From an uncultured Acetatifactor sp. (GTDB lineage Bacteria > Bacillota > Clostridia > Lachnospirales > Lachnospiraceae), in NCBI GenBank assembly GCA_910589035.1, contig CAJUSI010000013.1, positions 1-50,379 of the forward strand: a stretch of DNA of 50,379 nucleotides. The letters are read 5' to 3'. This document shows positions 35,046 through 44,651 of this stretch, in pieces. The notes under the pieces are model-generated. The model ran no database searches, had not been told where the DNA came from, and worked only from the letters and a program-made list of their open reading frames with translations. The position numbers and the translations under genes were made by a program. Each line of letters opens with the position of its first letter. Position 1 is the stretch's first letter.

Positions 35046-36143
35046 TCAGGGGCGGACGATAATTCCCCCGCCCAGCACATATTCCCCCTGATAAAAGCAG
35101 ATGGACTGCCCCGGCGTGGCCGCCCGGACAGGGTGCTCGAAGACGGCAAGCACGCATCCGTCCTCCCTCTTCCTGATCGTGCAGTACTCTCCCTTATGAT
35201 TATAGCGTATCTTCGCGAATACCCGCATGGAGTCCTCCAAATCCTCTATGGCCATGAAGTTGATCCTGTTGCAGACCACGTCCCCGGTAAAAATATCCTC
35301 GTTTTTTCCTATCACCACTTCGTTTGTATCCGGTCGGATATCCGTCACATACACTCTCTCCCCCATGGGAAGCTCCAGGCCCCTTCTCTGGCCGATGGTA
35401 TAATGTGTAATCCCCTTATGCCGTCCCAGCACCCGCCCACCTGCCTCCACAAAATTGCCGGGCCCCGGCACGCGTGAGCCGGCTTCCCTGTCTATCCATC
35501 CGGCATAATCGTCATCCGGCACAAAGCAGATCTCCTGGCTGTCCGGCTTGTGTGCCACCGGCAGCCCCGCCTTCACGGCAATCTCCCGGACATGGGCCTT
35601 CTCATACTCCCCCACCGGCATGAGAGTATGTGCAAGCTGTTCCTGGGTCAGATTATAAAGGGCATAAGTCTGGTCCTTTTGCTGCGTCACAGAGCGGCGG
35701 ACCGCCAGCCTTCCGTTGGGCAGCCTTCCGATTCTGGCATAATGCCCCGTAGCGATAAAGTCCGCCCCCAGTCCCATGCTCCGCCTAAGGAGCGCTTCCC
35801 ATTTCACATAGCGGTTACAGGCGATACAGGGATTGGGAGTACGCCCCTGCAGATACTCTTCCACAAAATAATCTGTCACATGGCGCCGGAATTCCTGTTT
35901 GAAATTCATCACATAATGGGGAATGCCCAAAACCTCCGCCACCCTTCCGGCATCCTCCGCAGCCGTCAGCCCGCAGCAGCCATTCCTCTCCCCGGCTTCC
36001 TGCGCTTCCTCCTGCCAGAGCTGCATGGTCACTCCTATGACATCATAGCCCTGCTCCTTTAACAGATACGCGGCCACGGAGGAATCCACTCCCCCCGACA
36101 TTCCCACCACTACCCTCTTCCTGCCAAGAACTCCCATCTCCAA
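35046..36143 (-). CDS. mnmA: tRNA-specific 2-thiouridylase MnmA
   Basis: About 365 residues from the TTG at 36143, chosen because AAGGAG lies 6 nt upstream; the ATG two codons later is an alternative. The PP-loop SGGVDSS (about 16-22) binds ATP. The two catalytic cysteines lie in TPNPCIACNRYVK and SQEICFVPDDDY. The enzyme makes the 2-thiouridine at wobble position 34 of Lys, Glu and Gln tRNAs. The C-terminal beta-barrel is complete. A DsbA-like gene lies upstream. Confidence 0.96.
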   Translation of the reverse strand: MEMGVLGRKRVVVGMSGGVDSSVAAYLLKEQGYDVIGVTMQLWQEEAQEAGERNGCCGLTAAEDAGRVAEVLGIPHYVMNFKQEFRRHVTDYFVEEYLQGRTPNPCIACNRYVKWEALLRRSMGLGADFIATGHYARIGRLPNGRLAVRRSVTQQKDQTYALYNLTQEQLAHTLMPVGEYEKAHVREIAVKAGLPVAHKPDSQEICFVPDDDYAGWIDREAGSRVPGPGNFVEAGGRVLGRHKGITHYTIGQRRGLELPMGERVYVTDIRPDTNEVVIGKNEDIFTGDVVCNRINFMAIEDLEDSMRVFAKIRYNHKGEYCTIRKREDGCVLAVFEHPVRAATPGQSICFYQGEYVLGGGIIVRP

Positions 36144-36323
36144 TCCTGTCTCCTTCTGAATATAGCCTTCCCGAAATTCTCCCACAGCCTGATCTTTCCA
36201 ATGTTTCCGTTGTAATTTCTTCTGACAGGCAGAGATGACCGCATTCATCTCATTCCCCTGAAACTGCCCTTCTCCGGTATCCCGGCTTCCCGGGAAGCCT
36301 CAGGCATTGTCCCCGGCTCCTCT

Positions 36324-36968
36324 TCAGCCGCAGCCGTCGATCCCGCAGCAGAAACCACCCTTTGCGGCCTCCTGTCCCTCCTGCAGTATCCGAACCATTT
36401 CTTCCTTCGTATATTGTTCCACCGAAATCCTGTTTCCGTTCAGATAAATTGCGGGAACACCCGTTACCTCAAGCACGGTTCCGGAATACTCCACCTCTTC
36501 CCTCACCTTCCCGGTATAGCTTCCCGCCTTCAGCGCCTGCCGGAACTCCTCCTCATTCAGCCCCGCTCTCCCTGCGATGCCGCAGAGGATTTCCAGCTCT
36601 CCGATATCCTGCTCTTCCTCGAAATAAGCCCTGTATACCAGATCCGCATACCGGTCTTCCAGCCCCTTTTCCCGGGCGAAGAAAAGTCCCTCAAAAGCAA
36701 GCCTCGTATAGGGGCGCGGGCAGACCGCAGGGGGAAGCTTCATGTCAAGCCCCAGCGCCTTTGCCGGCTCCACCAGCACCTGATAGCGCTTTCTGCGCGC
36801 TTCGTCATGGTAAGTATCCACCCTCTCCTTGGGCTCCCTGGTCAGTTCCAGGGGCTGAATTCTGATCTGAGCTTCCGTCCCCGTCTCCTTCAGCGCCGCC
36901 TCCAGCGCCGCCTTTGCCACCAGGCAGTACGGGCATACAAAATCCGTCACAAATAAGATATCCAACAT
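36324..36968 (-). CDS. DsbA-family thioredoxin-like oxidoreductase
   Basis: 214 residues beginning almost at the first strand. The redox motif CPYC (12-15) sits at the helix start, and the cis-proline loop reads VTGVPAIYLNG. The helical insertion is of the FrnE/2-hydroxychromene isomerase type. The C-terminus is cysteine-rich (FCCGIDGCG). No signal peptide is present, so the protein is cytoplasmic. AGGAGGT precedes the ATG. The substrate is unknown. It sits between proC and mnmA. Confidence 0.85.
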   Translation of the reverse strand: MLDILFVTDFVCPYCLVAKAALEAALKETGTEAQIRIQPLELTREPKERVDTYHDEARRKRYQVLVEPAKALGLDMKLPPAVCPRPYTRLAFEGLFFAREKGLEDRYADLVYRAYFEEEQDIGELEILCGIAGRAGLNEEEFRQALKAGSYTGKVREEVEYSGTVLEVTGVPAIYLNGNRISVEQYTKEEMVRILQEGQEAAKGGFCCGIDGCG

Positions 36969-37065
36969 ATCTCCACCTCCTGTTTCTCATGTCTTTCTTT
37001 TTATCAATATACGAAATTTATTCTTCTCTGCGGAAATGCGAATCGCAGCCCCATGGCCTTGCTCC

Positions 37066-37875
37066 TCATTTCAATTCCAGGGTCTTCTCGTAGGCAGCGA
37101 TGACCGCATTCATCACATTCCCTCTGAAGCCGCCCTCCTCCAGCTTTCTGACCCCCTGGATGGTAGTTCCTCCGGGGGAGCAGACCGCATCCTTCAGCCG
37201 TCCCGGATGCTCCCCTGATTCCAGTACAAGTCTGGCGGCGCCGGCCAGCATCTGCGCGGCGTATTCCTGGGCCCGGTCCCTGGGAAGTCCGCAGGCCACG
37301 CCCCCGTCCGCCAGGGCCTCCAGAAAGAGATCCGCAAAGGCCGGTCCGCAGCCCGCCACGGCGGAAGCCGCATCCATCATCTGCTCCGGGAGCCGGGAAA
37401 AGCGCCCGGCCGCCTTACAGCCGTCCAGGAAATCCCTTATATCCTCCTCCGCATCGGGGCTGCAGGTATAGAGAACCATTCCCTCCCCGACGGACACGGG
37501 GGTATTGGGCATAATGCGGATCAGGGGATAACTGCCCCCTGCCATCTCCTGAATCCGTTCCAGGGTCAGCCCGGCCGCCATGCTCACAAGCAGAAAGCGG
37601 TCCCTGCGCTCTGCCAGAACCGGCGCAATTTCCGAGAGCACCGCCTCCATCATCTGCGGCTTGACTCCCAGGAAGATATAATATGCCCTCTGGGCCAGGG
37701 TGCAGTTGTCCACTGTCCAGGCTCCCAGCTCTTCCGCCAGAGCGCATGCCTTTTCCGTGGAACGGTTGGCCAGGAGAATCTGCCCTCCGTCCTGCGTGCG
37801 CCGGACTGCACGGGCCAGCGCGCCGCCCATATTGCCGGTACCGATGAAACCGTATATTTTTTTCTGATCTTCCAT
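37066..37875 (-). CDS. proC: Pyrroline-5-carboxylate reductase
   Basis: 269 residues from the ATG at 37875, with AAGGAG 7 nt upstream; a longer frame opens at 37968. The N-terminal NAD(P)-binding motif reads GFIGTGNMGGAL. The C-terminal dimerisation domain includes the conserved SPGGTTIQG segment. It catalyses the last step of proline synthesis. It follows proB and proA on the same strand, so one transcript can carry the whole pathway from glutamate. Confidence 0.96.
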   Translation of the reverse strand: MEDQKKIYGFIGTGNMGGALARAVRRTQDGGQILLANRSTEKACALAEELGAWTVDNCTLAQRAYYIFLGVKPQMMEAVLSEIAPVLAERRDRFLLVSMAAGLTLERIQEMAGGSYPLIRIMPNTPVSVGEGMVLYTCSPDAEEDIRDFLDGCKAAGRFSRLPEQMMDAASAVAGCGPAFADLFLEALADGGVACGLPRDRAQEYAAQMLAGAARLVLESGEHPGRLKDAVCSPGGTTIQGVRKLEEGGFRGNVMNAVIAAYEKTLELK

Positions 37876-37997
37876 ATATATTCTCCTTTTCAGCCCGGCA
37901 GCCTCCCGGCTCTCCTCCACGGGCTCCCTGACATTCCATTTTACGGATTTCGGACCTGTCACGATCAATCCCGCTCCCTTCCGGGCTTATACCGTCC

Positions 37998-39248
37998 TCA
38001 CCGCAACTGGCCCTCGCCGTAGATCACATATTTATAGCTGGTGAGCTCCTCCAGTCCCATTGGACCCCTGGCATGCATCTTCTGGGTGGAAATTCCGATC
38101 TCCGCTCCCAGTCCGAACTCACCGCCGTCCGTGAACCGGGTGGAAGCATTCACATAGACAGCCGCCGCGTCCACCGCATCCAGAAAGCGCTGGGCCTTGA
38201 AATAATCGGCTGTGACAATGCATTCCGAATGCCCCGTGCCATGGGCATTGATAAACTCAATAGCCTCCTCCAGATTCTCCACCGTGCGGACTGCCAGGAT
38301 ATAATCGCCGTATTCCGTATCCCAATCCTCCTCCGAGGCCGGCAGGGCACGCGCCCCCAGTATCTCCATCCCGGGCTTGTCCGCCCGCAGCTCCACCTCC
38401 CGGCCGTCCAGCAGGGGAAGCGCCTTCTCCCAGAAGCCTTCCGCCGCCTCCCTGTGCACCAGGACACATTCCGCGGCATTGCACACCGAGGGGCGGGAGC
38501 ATTTTGCATTGTACAGAATCCTCGCGGCCATATCCATATCCGCCTCATTGTCCACATAGATATGGCAGATCCCCTCTCCGGTACGGATCACCGGAACGGA
38601 AGCCTCCTTCGCCACCGTCCGGATCAGGCCCGCTCCTCCCCTGGGAATCAGTACATCCACGTACTCATCCAGATGCATCAATTCATTGGCCGTCTCCCTG
38701 CGGGTATCCTGTACCAGACTGATACAGTCCCCTGGAAGCCCTGCCTGAGCAAGGGCTTCCCGCATCAGCTTTGCGGCGCAGCGGTTGGAATGAATGGCTT
38801 CCCTGCCTCCCCGCAGAATACAGACATTGCCGGACTTCAGACACAGCGCCGCCGCGTCCACGGTGACATTGGGCCGGGCTTCGAAAATAATGGCAATCAC
38901 CCCCAGGGGAACTCTTCTCCTCCCTATAATAAGTCCATTGGGCCGGGTTTCCATTTTGTCCACACGCCCGATGGGGTCCGGGAGCACGATGATCTGCCGG
39001 ATCCCCTCCACGATCCCTGCTATCCTCTCCGGAGTCAGCCTCAGCCGGTCAATCAGGGCGGGACGCATTCCCGCGCGCTCAGCCGCCTCCAGGTCCTGTT
39101 CGTTTGCCCGCAGCCATTCCTCCTGCCTGTCCGTCAGAACAGAGGCAATCGCCTCCAGCGCCGCATTTTTCTTCTCCGTGCCCGCAGTCGCCAGGACACG
39201 GGAAGCCTCCCTGGCCGCCCGGCCCTGCTGCTGTAATGTATTCTCCAT
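37998..39248 (-). CDS. proA: Gamma-glutamyl phosphate reductase
   Basis: 416 residues from the ATG at 39248, with AGGAG 6 nt upstream. It is an aldehyde dehydrogenase superfamily member with the catalytic Cys in KCSRPSVCNAAE and the typical segment GQLR at its end. It reduces gamma-glutamyl phosphate to the semialdehyde using NADPH. It is encoded 25 bp after proB and before proC. Confidence 0.97.
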   Translation of the reverse strand: MENTLQQQGRAAREASRVLATAGTEKKNAALEAIASVLTDRQEEWLRANEQDLEAAERAGMRPALIDRLRLTPERIAGIVEGIRQIIVLPDPIGRVDKMETRPNGLIIGRRRVPLGVIAIIFEARPNVTVDAAALCLKSGNVCILRGGREAIHSNRCAAKLMREALAQAGLPGDCISLVQDTRRETANELMHLDEYVDVLIPRGGAGLIRTVAKEASVPVIRTGEGICHIYVDNEADMDMAARILYNAKCSRPSVCNAAECVLVHREAAEGFWEKALPLLDGREVELRADKPGMEILGARALPASEEDWDTEYGDYILAVRTVENLEEAIEFINAHGTGHSECIVTADYFKAQRFLDAVDAAAVYVNASTRFTDGGEFGLGAEIGISTQKMHARGPMGLEELTSYKYVIYGEGQLR

Positions 39249-39273
39249 AGAAATCTCCTGTCTGTCCTTTCCT

Positions 39274-40101
39274 TCAAATGTCCGGGATCCTGTGCCTGCA
39301 GCTCCTTTCAGAGAAAAACCTGGTGCCGGTTTCCTTTCCCTCCACGATATCATAGAGCTTCTCCATCCCCGCCCCGTTGGCGATTACCATGTCGCATCCG
39401 GCATCCATGGCAATCCGGGCCGCGGACAGCTTGGTAGCCATGCCACCCGTCCCCCTCCAGGACCCTGCGCCTCCTGCCATTTCCATAATCTCCGGGGTCA
39501 GGCGCTCCACCCTGTGCAGAAGCTTTGCCTCCGGATTTTTCTTCGGATCCGCATCATACAGTCCGTCGATATCGCTGAGCAGCACCAGCAGGTCCGCCCG
39601 GCACAACCTTGCCACAATGGCGGAGAGCGAATCATTGTCTCCCAGTATCTTCTGCTGTCCGGTCTCAATCTCCGCGGAAGAAACGGAGTCGTTTTCGTTT
39701 ACCACGGGAATCACGCCCATCTCCATCAATGCAAAAAAGGTTCCCTTAAGATGCTCGGCCCTTCCCGGATCTGCCACGTCATCCCCGGAGAGGAGGATCT
39801 GGGCGGCAGCCTGATTATATTCCGAAAAAAACTGGTCGAAAATATGCATCATCCGACACTGCCCCACAGCGGCGGCGGCCTGCTTCATCCGAAGCTCTCC
39901 GGGACGGCTTTCCAGCCCAAGCCTGGCTGTCCCCGCCGCAATGGCGCCGGAAAATACCAGGATCACCTCGTGCCCCAGGCCATGCAGATCCGCAAGGATT
40001 CTTGCCAGCTGTTCCATCCGGCGCAGATTGGGCGCGCCGGATTCATGTGTTAAGGTGGATGTGCCTGCCTTCACCACTATACGCTGTTTTTTCCCATTCA
40101 T
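39274..40101 (-). CDS. proB: Glutamate 5-kinase, without PUA domain
   Basis: 275 residues: the amino-acid kinase fold only. Landmarks are VVKAGTSTLT at the start, SGAIAAG, NENDSV and the SDIDGLYDADP loop, then GTGGMATKL. The C-terminal PUA domain found in E. coli ProB is missing, as in many Clostridia. It phosphorylates glutamate, the proline-inhibited first step of the pathway. A GAGAG run precedes the ATG at 40101. A structured leader lies upstream. Confidence 0.96.
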   Translation of the reverse strand: MNGKKQRIVVKAGTSTLTHESGAPNLRRMEQLARILADLHGLGHEVILVFSGAIAAGTARLGLESRPGELRMKQAAAAVGQCRMMHIFDQFFSEYNQAAAQILLSGDDVADPGRAEHLKGTFFALMEMGVIPVVNENDSVSSAEIETGQQKILGDNDSLSAIVARLCRADLLVLLSDIDGLYDADPKKNPEAKLLHRVERLTPEIMEMAGGAGSWRGTGGMATKLSAARIAMDAGCDMVIANGAGMEKLYDIVEGKETGTRFFSERSCRHRIPDI

Positions 40102-40319
40102 GGATACTCTCTCTTATCTCTCCCCGCCGCAGTGAAATCCAGGCGGTACATTGCTCACGGAAATAAAGGAGCTGTCGGAAAATGAATGTCCTGTCGCAAT
40201 ATATGCTGTGACACTTTGGAGCTCACAGCCACATATTGTACGTTGACAGCATATCCCGACAACCCCTTTATGGTCCGAATTGTATTTTGTCCCCCATATG
40301 CCTGTCTGTAAACGTATCC
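40102..40319 (-). promoter_or_regulatory. Structured leader of the pro operon
   Basis: The roughly 210-nt leader between the promoter and proB can form two competing hairpins. The segment around 40195-40215 (CAATATATGCTGTGA) can pair with TCACAGCCACATATTG at 40223-40238, or with the TTGACAGCATATCCCGACA segment at about 40234-40252. This looks like an attenuator or riboswitch-like element. A T-box was considered because GTACCGCC occurs near the end, but the T-box core TGGNACCGCG is not present. Confidence 0.4.
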
Positions 40320-40349
40320 AGTATAACACAAGGGACTCTGTATCTGCAA
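40320..40349 (-). promoter_or_regulatory. Candidate promoter of the pro operon
   Basis: On the minus strand, TTGCAG (40344-40349) is followed after 18 bp by TATACT (40320-40325). It lies directly after the end of the ABC permease gene. Confidence 0.5.
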
Positions 40350-40365
40350 GAATAATATGCGAAAC

Positions 40366-42345
40366 CTACAGATGCCGCACGATCCTGTAATATGCCATGG
40401 AGCTTCTCCGGTAGCTGAAACCGTACACCAGGGCGAACACCAGGCATCCCGCTCCGGTGCAGCCTATGAGCAGCATCTTCTCAAAGAACCCGATGGATCC
40501 CAAAAGCATGTATACCATGCGCATTCCCACTGCCGTGTGGAGAATTGCTCCCGCGAGAGGCAGACCGAACACCATGCTGATCTGCTTTCTGATGGTACGG
40601 CGGATTTCCTCATCCCCCATGCCCACCTTCTGCATGATCTCGAAATTCTTCTGATCCTCGAAGCCCTCTGTGATCTGCTTGTAATACATGATGATCAGAA
40701 GGCAGATCAGGAAGATGGAGCCGAAAAAGATACCCACGAAGAGCAGTCCCCCATACAGGCCTTCGTCCAGTTTTTCCTGCTCCCTGTGATCCTCATACCC
40801 GGCAAATCCGCTGAGAGAAGCCGCATACCGGCCCAGCTCCCCGGAAAATGCGTCCAGCGCCTCCGCTTCCCCTTCCGGTTGGAATCCGTAATACCAGGTT
40901 CCTCCATAGGCGTCCGCGCCGTATCCGGAAGCCGCTCTCCGAAGCTCTTCCCTGTCCGCGAAAACCACCAGGTACACATTGGCAAAAGTATCGTCGGAAT
41001 GCTTTTCTTCCACACGGCTCTTCGTAAGCTCCCGCTTTACGGAATATTCCTCCCCGGCGAAGGAGATGCTCCCGTACCCGAAGTCAATCCCCACCGAATA
41101 GACAAGCACCTCCCCGGGCGGCAGGGTCTCCTCTGTCCCCTCCAGCAGATTGAATTCCTCCAGGGTCATCATCTTTAAGCGTTTCCAGCCGTAATTCCTG
41201 CCCTGGGCATCCTCCGGGACAAAGGCATTGCCCTCCTGCCAGACCCGGGCCTCCACACAGGAATAATCCAGCTCCTCCTCCAGGGCAACGCCGTACTCCG
41301 CGGCCAGCCTGGCCGTCTCCTCCTTCACTTCGCTTCCCCGGGCCTTCTCCTGTCCGCAGAGTATGATTTCAAACTCCCTGGTAAAATTCGAGGTCAGAAT
41401 GGCGTCCATTCCCAGGTAAACTGTCACCGTACAGACCACCGTGATGATCACCATGGTGGAGAAAACGCAGATATTGGAAAGGCTGGCCGCGCTCTTCTTC
41501 ATACGGTAAAGCATGCCGGATACGGTAATAAAATTCTCCGGACGGTAATAGAATTTCTTCTTCCTCCTGCACAGGCGCAGCACCGCAATGCTTCCCGATG
41601 TAAACAGATAATAGGTACCCAGAATCACCAGAAAAACCGCCAGGAAAAAATCGGTGAATACACTGCTCTCCAGCCGGGCTTTAAGCGCCAGCCAATAGCC
41701 CGTCCCCAGGGCCGCCAGTCCTATAAGGGACCAGAGGCCGATCCGCTTCGGTTCCTTCTCCCCGCGCCTGGAATCGCTCATCAGCTCCACGGGATTCGCC
41801 CTTCCCACCTGCACCAGGTTCACGAAAAGGTTCAGGCCCATGACAAATGCATAGAAAATCATGGTATCCCGGATCGCCAACGGGCTGATGGTAAATTCCA
41901 CATTTACCGGCATCTTCGCCAGATTCAGGAGCAGCAGGAAGATGAGACGGGAAAAAAGGAGTCCGAACGCTATGGCGGCCGCCGTCACAATCAAATACAT
42001 GATGGCGCTTTCCCAGAACATCATAATGCCGATATGCTTCTTCTCCAGCCCCAAAATACTGTACAGTCCCAGTTCCCTCTTCCTTCTCTTGATCAGGAAG
42101 CTGTTGGTATAGTAGAGAAAGGGCACCATGATCAGCCCAAGCAACACAAAACCAATCTCAATCAGTATCAGGGTATACATCCCTTTCGGGAGATGGTACA
42201 TTATATCGTTTTTCAGAATCAGATCAAACACAAAATAAGTAAAGATGGCAAATATGCTGACTCCTATATAGGGAAAATAAACGGAACCGTTTTTGCGAAT
42301 ATTTGTAATCGCCATTTTAGGCATCAGCCAGGCGTATTTTTTCAT
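40366..42345 (-). CDS. BceB-like ABC transporter permease
   Basis: 659 residues from the ATG at 42345, with GGAGGT 6 nt upstream. The FtsX-like layout has an N-terminal helix, clustered helices, a large extracellular domain (about residues 310-520) and three C-terminal helices: about ten helices overall, as in BceB/VraG permeases. Such transporters free cell-wall targets from peptide antibiotics (bacitracin, lantibiotics) and signal flux to the partner kinase. The adjacent ATPase and two-component genes support this role. The antibiotic recognised cannot be read from the sequence. Confidence 0.9.
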   Translation of the reverse strand: MKKYAWLMPKMAITNIRKNGSVYFPYIGVSIFAIFTYFVFDLILKNDIMYHLPKGMYTLILIEIGFVLLGLIMVPFLYYTNSFLIKRRKRELGLYSILGLEKKHIGIMMFWESAIMYLIVTAAAIAFGLLFSRLIFLLLLNLAKMPVNVEFTISPLAIRDTMIFYAFVMGLNLFVNLVQVGRANPVELMSDSRRGEKEPKRIGLWSLIGLAALGTGYWLALKARLESSVFTDFFLAVFLVILGTYYLFTSGSIAVLRLCRRKKKFYYRPENFITVSGMLYRMKKSAASLSNICVFSTMVIITVVCTVTVYLGMDAILTSNFTREFEIILCGQEKARGSEVKEETARLAAEYGVALEEELDYSCVEARVWQEGNAFVPEDAQGRNYGWKRLKMMTLEEFNLLEGTEETLPPGEVLVYSVGIDFGYGSISFAGEEYSVKRELTKSRVEEKHSDDTFANVYLVVFADREELRRAASGYGADAYGGTWYYGFQPEGEAEALDAFSGELGRYAASLSGFAGYEDHREQEKLDEGLYGGLLFVGIFFGSIFLICLLIIMYYKQITEGFEDQKNFEIMQKVGMGDEEIRRTIRKQISMVFGLPLAGAILHTAVGMRMVYMLLGSIGFFEKMLLIGCTGAGCLVFALVYGFSYRRSSMAYYRIVRHL

Positions 42346-42397
42346 AATCTTACCTCCCCCTGCATGCTTTGGCACACATTCCAGACAAAATATACTA

Positions 42398-43195
42398 TCA
42401 TGATTCTTCTCCCTCAGTACGCCCGTTCTCCGGTTCCCTTTCCCGCTCCGTATGCAGCACGGTCAGGGTATCCGATATTTTCCGGTACATTTCATCATCC
42501 GTAAGCCTGCCCCGGTAGATCTGGTTGAACACTGTGCCGTCCTTGATGAACATCACCCTCCCCGCGCGGCTGGCCGCCTGAATGCTGTGAGTCACCATGA
42601 GAATCATCTGTCCGTCCTCATTGACCTGCGCAAAGATCCGGAGCAGCCTGTCGGACGCCCTGGAATCCAGCGCTCCCGTGGGCTCGTCCGCCAGCACAAT
42701 CCGGGGACCCGTAATTAAGGCCCTGGCCACCGCCGTTCGCTGCTTCTGTCCCCCGGACACCTCATAGGGATATTTTCCCAGTATCTCCCCGATCCCAAGC
42801 TTCGCCGCCAGAGGCTTGATTCTCTCCTCCATGTCCTGATAACTGCGGCCCGCCAGCACCAGGGGCAGGAAAATATTGTCCTTCAGGGAGAGAGTGTCCA
42901 GCAGGTTAAAATCCTGAAACACAAATCCCAGATTGTCCCGCCTGAAAGCGCAGATTTCCTTCTGCCTGATATCCGCCATATTTTTTCCGTCCAGAATCAC
43001 CTGCCCGGATGTGGGTTTATCCAGGGATGCCATAATGTTTAGCAGCGTGGTCTTGCCCGAGCCGGACTCCCCCATGATCGCCACATATTCCCCCTGTTCC
43101 ACGGTAAAGTTCACGTCCTCCAGCGCCCTTACCTTATTGCCCCCAAGGCGTGTGGTATATACCTTTCTCAGATTCCTTACTTCCAGCAATGCCAT
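42398..43195 (-). CDS. BceA-like ABC transporter ATPase
   Basis: 265 residues. Walker A is GESGSGKTT (42-50), the Q-loop lies in FVFQDFNLLDTLSLKDNI, the signature is YEVSGGQKQR, and Walker B is IVLADEPTGALD. The protein belongs to the MacB/BceA group that pairs with FtsX-like permeases. AGGAGGA lies upstream of the ATG. The stop is 52 bp before the permease start. A promoter region with a dyad lies upstream. Confidence 0.94.
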   Translation of the reverse strand: MALLEVRNLRKVYTTRLGGNKVRALEDVNFTVEQGEYVAIMGESGSGKTTLLNIMASLDKPTSGQVILDGKNMADIRQKEICAFRRDNLGFVFQDFNLLDTLSLKDNIFLPLVLAGRSYQDMEERIKPLAAKLGIGEILGKYPYEVSGGQKQRTAVARALITGPRIVLADEPTGALDSRASDRLLRIFAQVNEDGQMILMVTHSIQAASRAGRVMFIKDGTVFNQIYRGRLTDDEMYRKISDTLTVLHTEREREPENGRTEGEES

Positions 43196-43577
43196 TTATC
43201 CTTCCTCCTGAAATATCCTCATTTCCGACGTTTTCCGACCCAGGGTGAAATATTTTGAACCGTAATCCCGTGCGTTCCGGCAAATTTCCGCTTCCGGCTC
43301 CCCCGGCTCTTCGGTTCTCCGGCTCTTCGGTTCTCCAGAATTCCCTGCGGCCGCATACCCGGCGGAACCGCCAGAATTCCATGTTTTCTTATGGCCGTCG
43401 GTTTTAAAACAACTGCACTCCAGCCCTGACTCAACGTGGAATATGAATAAAGCATATCAAAAAAGGAAATGCACTGCCATAGAACTGCCTTACATTTCCT
43501 TCCTGCAACCTTACGGTTTTGTAAGGATGCCCTTTCGCCTCCGGAAAATATCCGCATTTTCGGAGCATCCGTCTTTT
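43196..43577. promoter_or_regulatory. Control region between the kinase and transporter genes
   Basis: This 382-bp gap holds a perfect 16-bp tandem duplication (43304-43319, 43320-43335), an inverted repeat GGAAATG/CATTTCC near 43466-43500, the dyad CCTTAC-N6-GTAAGG (43509-43526), and a hairpin CTCCG.AAAAT/ATTTTCGGAG near 43539-43565. TTGCAG directly follows the dyad on the minus strand and could be a -35, with TTCTAT 18 bp on as a weak -10. The dyad is a candidate binding site for the BceR-like regulator. Confidence 0.5.
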
Positions 43578-44651
43578 TTATCCGGACGTATTCCGCATTT
43601 TCGAGGTATCCGCGTCCAAAAGTCCCAGCGTCACCCTTGTTCCCCCTCCGGCCTCGCTTTCCACCTTTACCCGGATTCCGAGATGGTCAAAGATCCGGCG
43701 GCAGAGATACAAGCCGATTCCGGTGGACTTTTTGTCCAGCCTTCCGTTATAACCGGTAAATCCCTTTTCGAAGATCCGGGGCAGATCCTCCGCCCGTATG
43801 CCGATGCCCGTGTCCTCTATGGAAAAGCGGATCCTCTCGGCAGCCTCATCCCTCTCCGCCGGCAGGGAAATTCCTCCCTCCAGGGTATATTTGATGCTGT
43901 TGGACAGAAGCTGCTCCACGCAGAAGACGAACCATTTCTCATCCGTCACGATCCTGTAATCCATCTCCCCGAATTCAAGCCCCAGACCTTTATTGATGAA
44001 AAGGACGGAATACTTTTTCACCGCCTGCCTGATCAGATCGCCCAGATTATATTCCTGCAATACCAGATCTTCCGCGATTCCCTCCAGACGCTGAAAGGTC
44101 AGAGCCATCTCCGCGTACTGTTCGATCTTGAACAGCTCCTCCCGCATCTGGAAGTTCTCCTTTCCCCCTGCGCCGTTTTTGTCCAGCAGAAGCCGTAGCG
44201 CCAGAATGGGGGTTTTGATCTGGTGGATCCACATGAGGTAATAATCCCTGCATTCCGCGTTTCTCTCCTCCTCCCGCTGCCGGTCCCTGGTTCGCCTGTC
44301 GGAGAGCGTCAGCAGAAGCTCTTCCTGCAGCTCCTCATAGGATTTCACGGATTCGATCTCATTTTCTTCCATCCGGAAAGCCTGCATCGGATCCCGCTCC
44401 AGAATCAGGTCCCCCGACTCTCTTAAATGCCGGAGGCTCTTCTCCAGTTCCCTGCTTTTATGCACATAGTTTAATCCCTGCAAAAGAAAAGCCAGCCCCC
44501 AGGGCGCCAGGCTGAGAAGACCTGCGTACAGCATCTTCTCCAGGTTCTCTATATGATACAGACTTCCCACTGCAATGAAGAAAAATACCGTAAGGAAATA
44601 AACTGCCATTGTGATTCTTTTTTCCCGCAGATACCGGATCCAGAGTCTCAT
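43578..44651 (-). CDS. BceS-like intramembrane-sensing histidine kinase
   Basis: 357 residues. Two closely spaced N-terminal helices (TMAVYFLTVFFFIAVGSLY and LYAGLLSLAPWGLAFLLQGL) leave almost no extracellular sensor, which is the hallmark of this group. The phosphoacceptor is H143 in MWIHQIKTP, followed by ATP-binding motifs (LLSNSIKYT, DTGIGI, GIGLYLC). The start overlaps the regulator stop by 4 nt. It would be activated by the BceAB-like transporter rather than by free peptide. Confidence 0.93.
   Translation of the reverse strand: MRLWIRYLREKRITMAVYFLTVFFFIAVGSLYHIENLEKMLYAGLLSLAPWGLAFLLQGLNYVHKSRELEKSLRHLRESGDLILERDPMQAFRMEENEIESVKSYEELQEELLLTLSDRRTRDRQREEERNAECRDYYLMWIHQIKTPILALRLLLDKNGAGGKENFQMREELFKIEQYAEMALTFQRLEGIAEDLVLQEYNLGDLIRQAVKKYSVLFINKGLGLEFGEMDYRIVTDEKWFVFCVEQLLSNSIKYTLEGGISLPAERDEAAERIRFSIEDTGIGIRAEDLPRIFEKGFTGYNGRLDKKSTGIGLYLCRRIFDHLGIRVKVESEAGGGTRVTLGLLDADTSKMRNTSG

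Noticed and set aside
40130..40180. Possible T-box for the proline operon
   Set aside because: GTACCGCC near a hairpin recalls the T-box end, but the UGGN bulge sequence is not present and no specifier loop could be identified.
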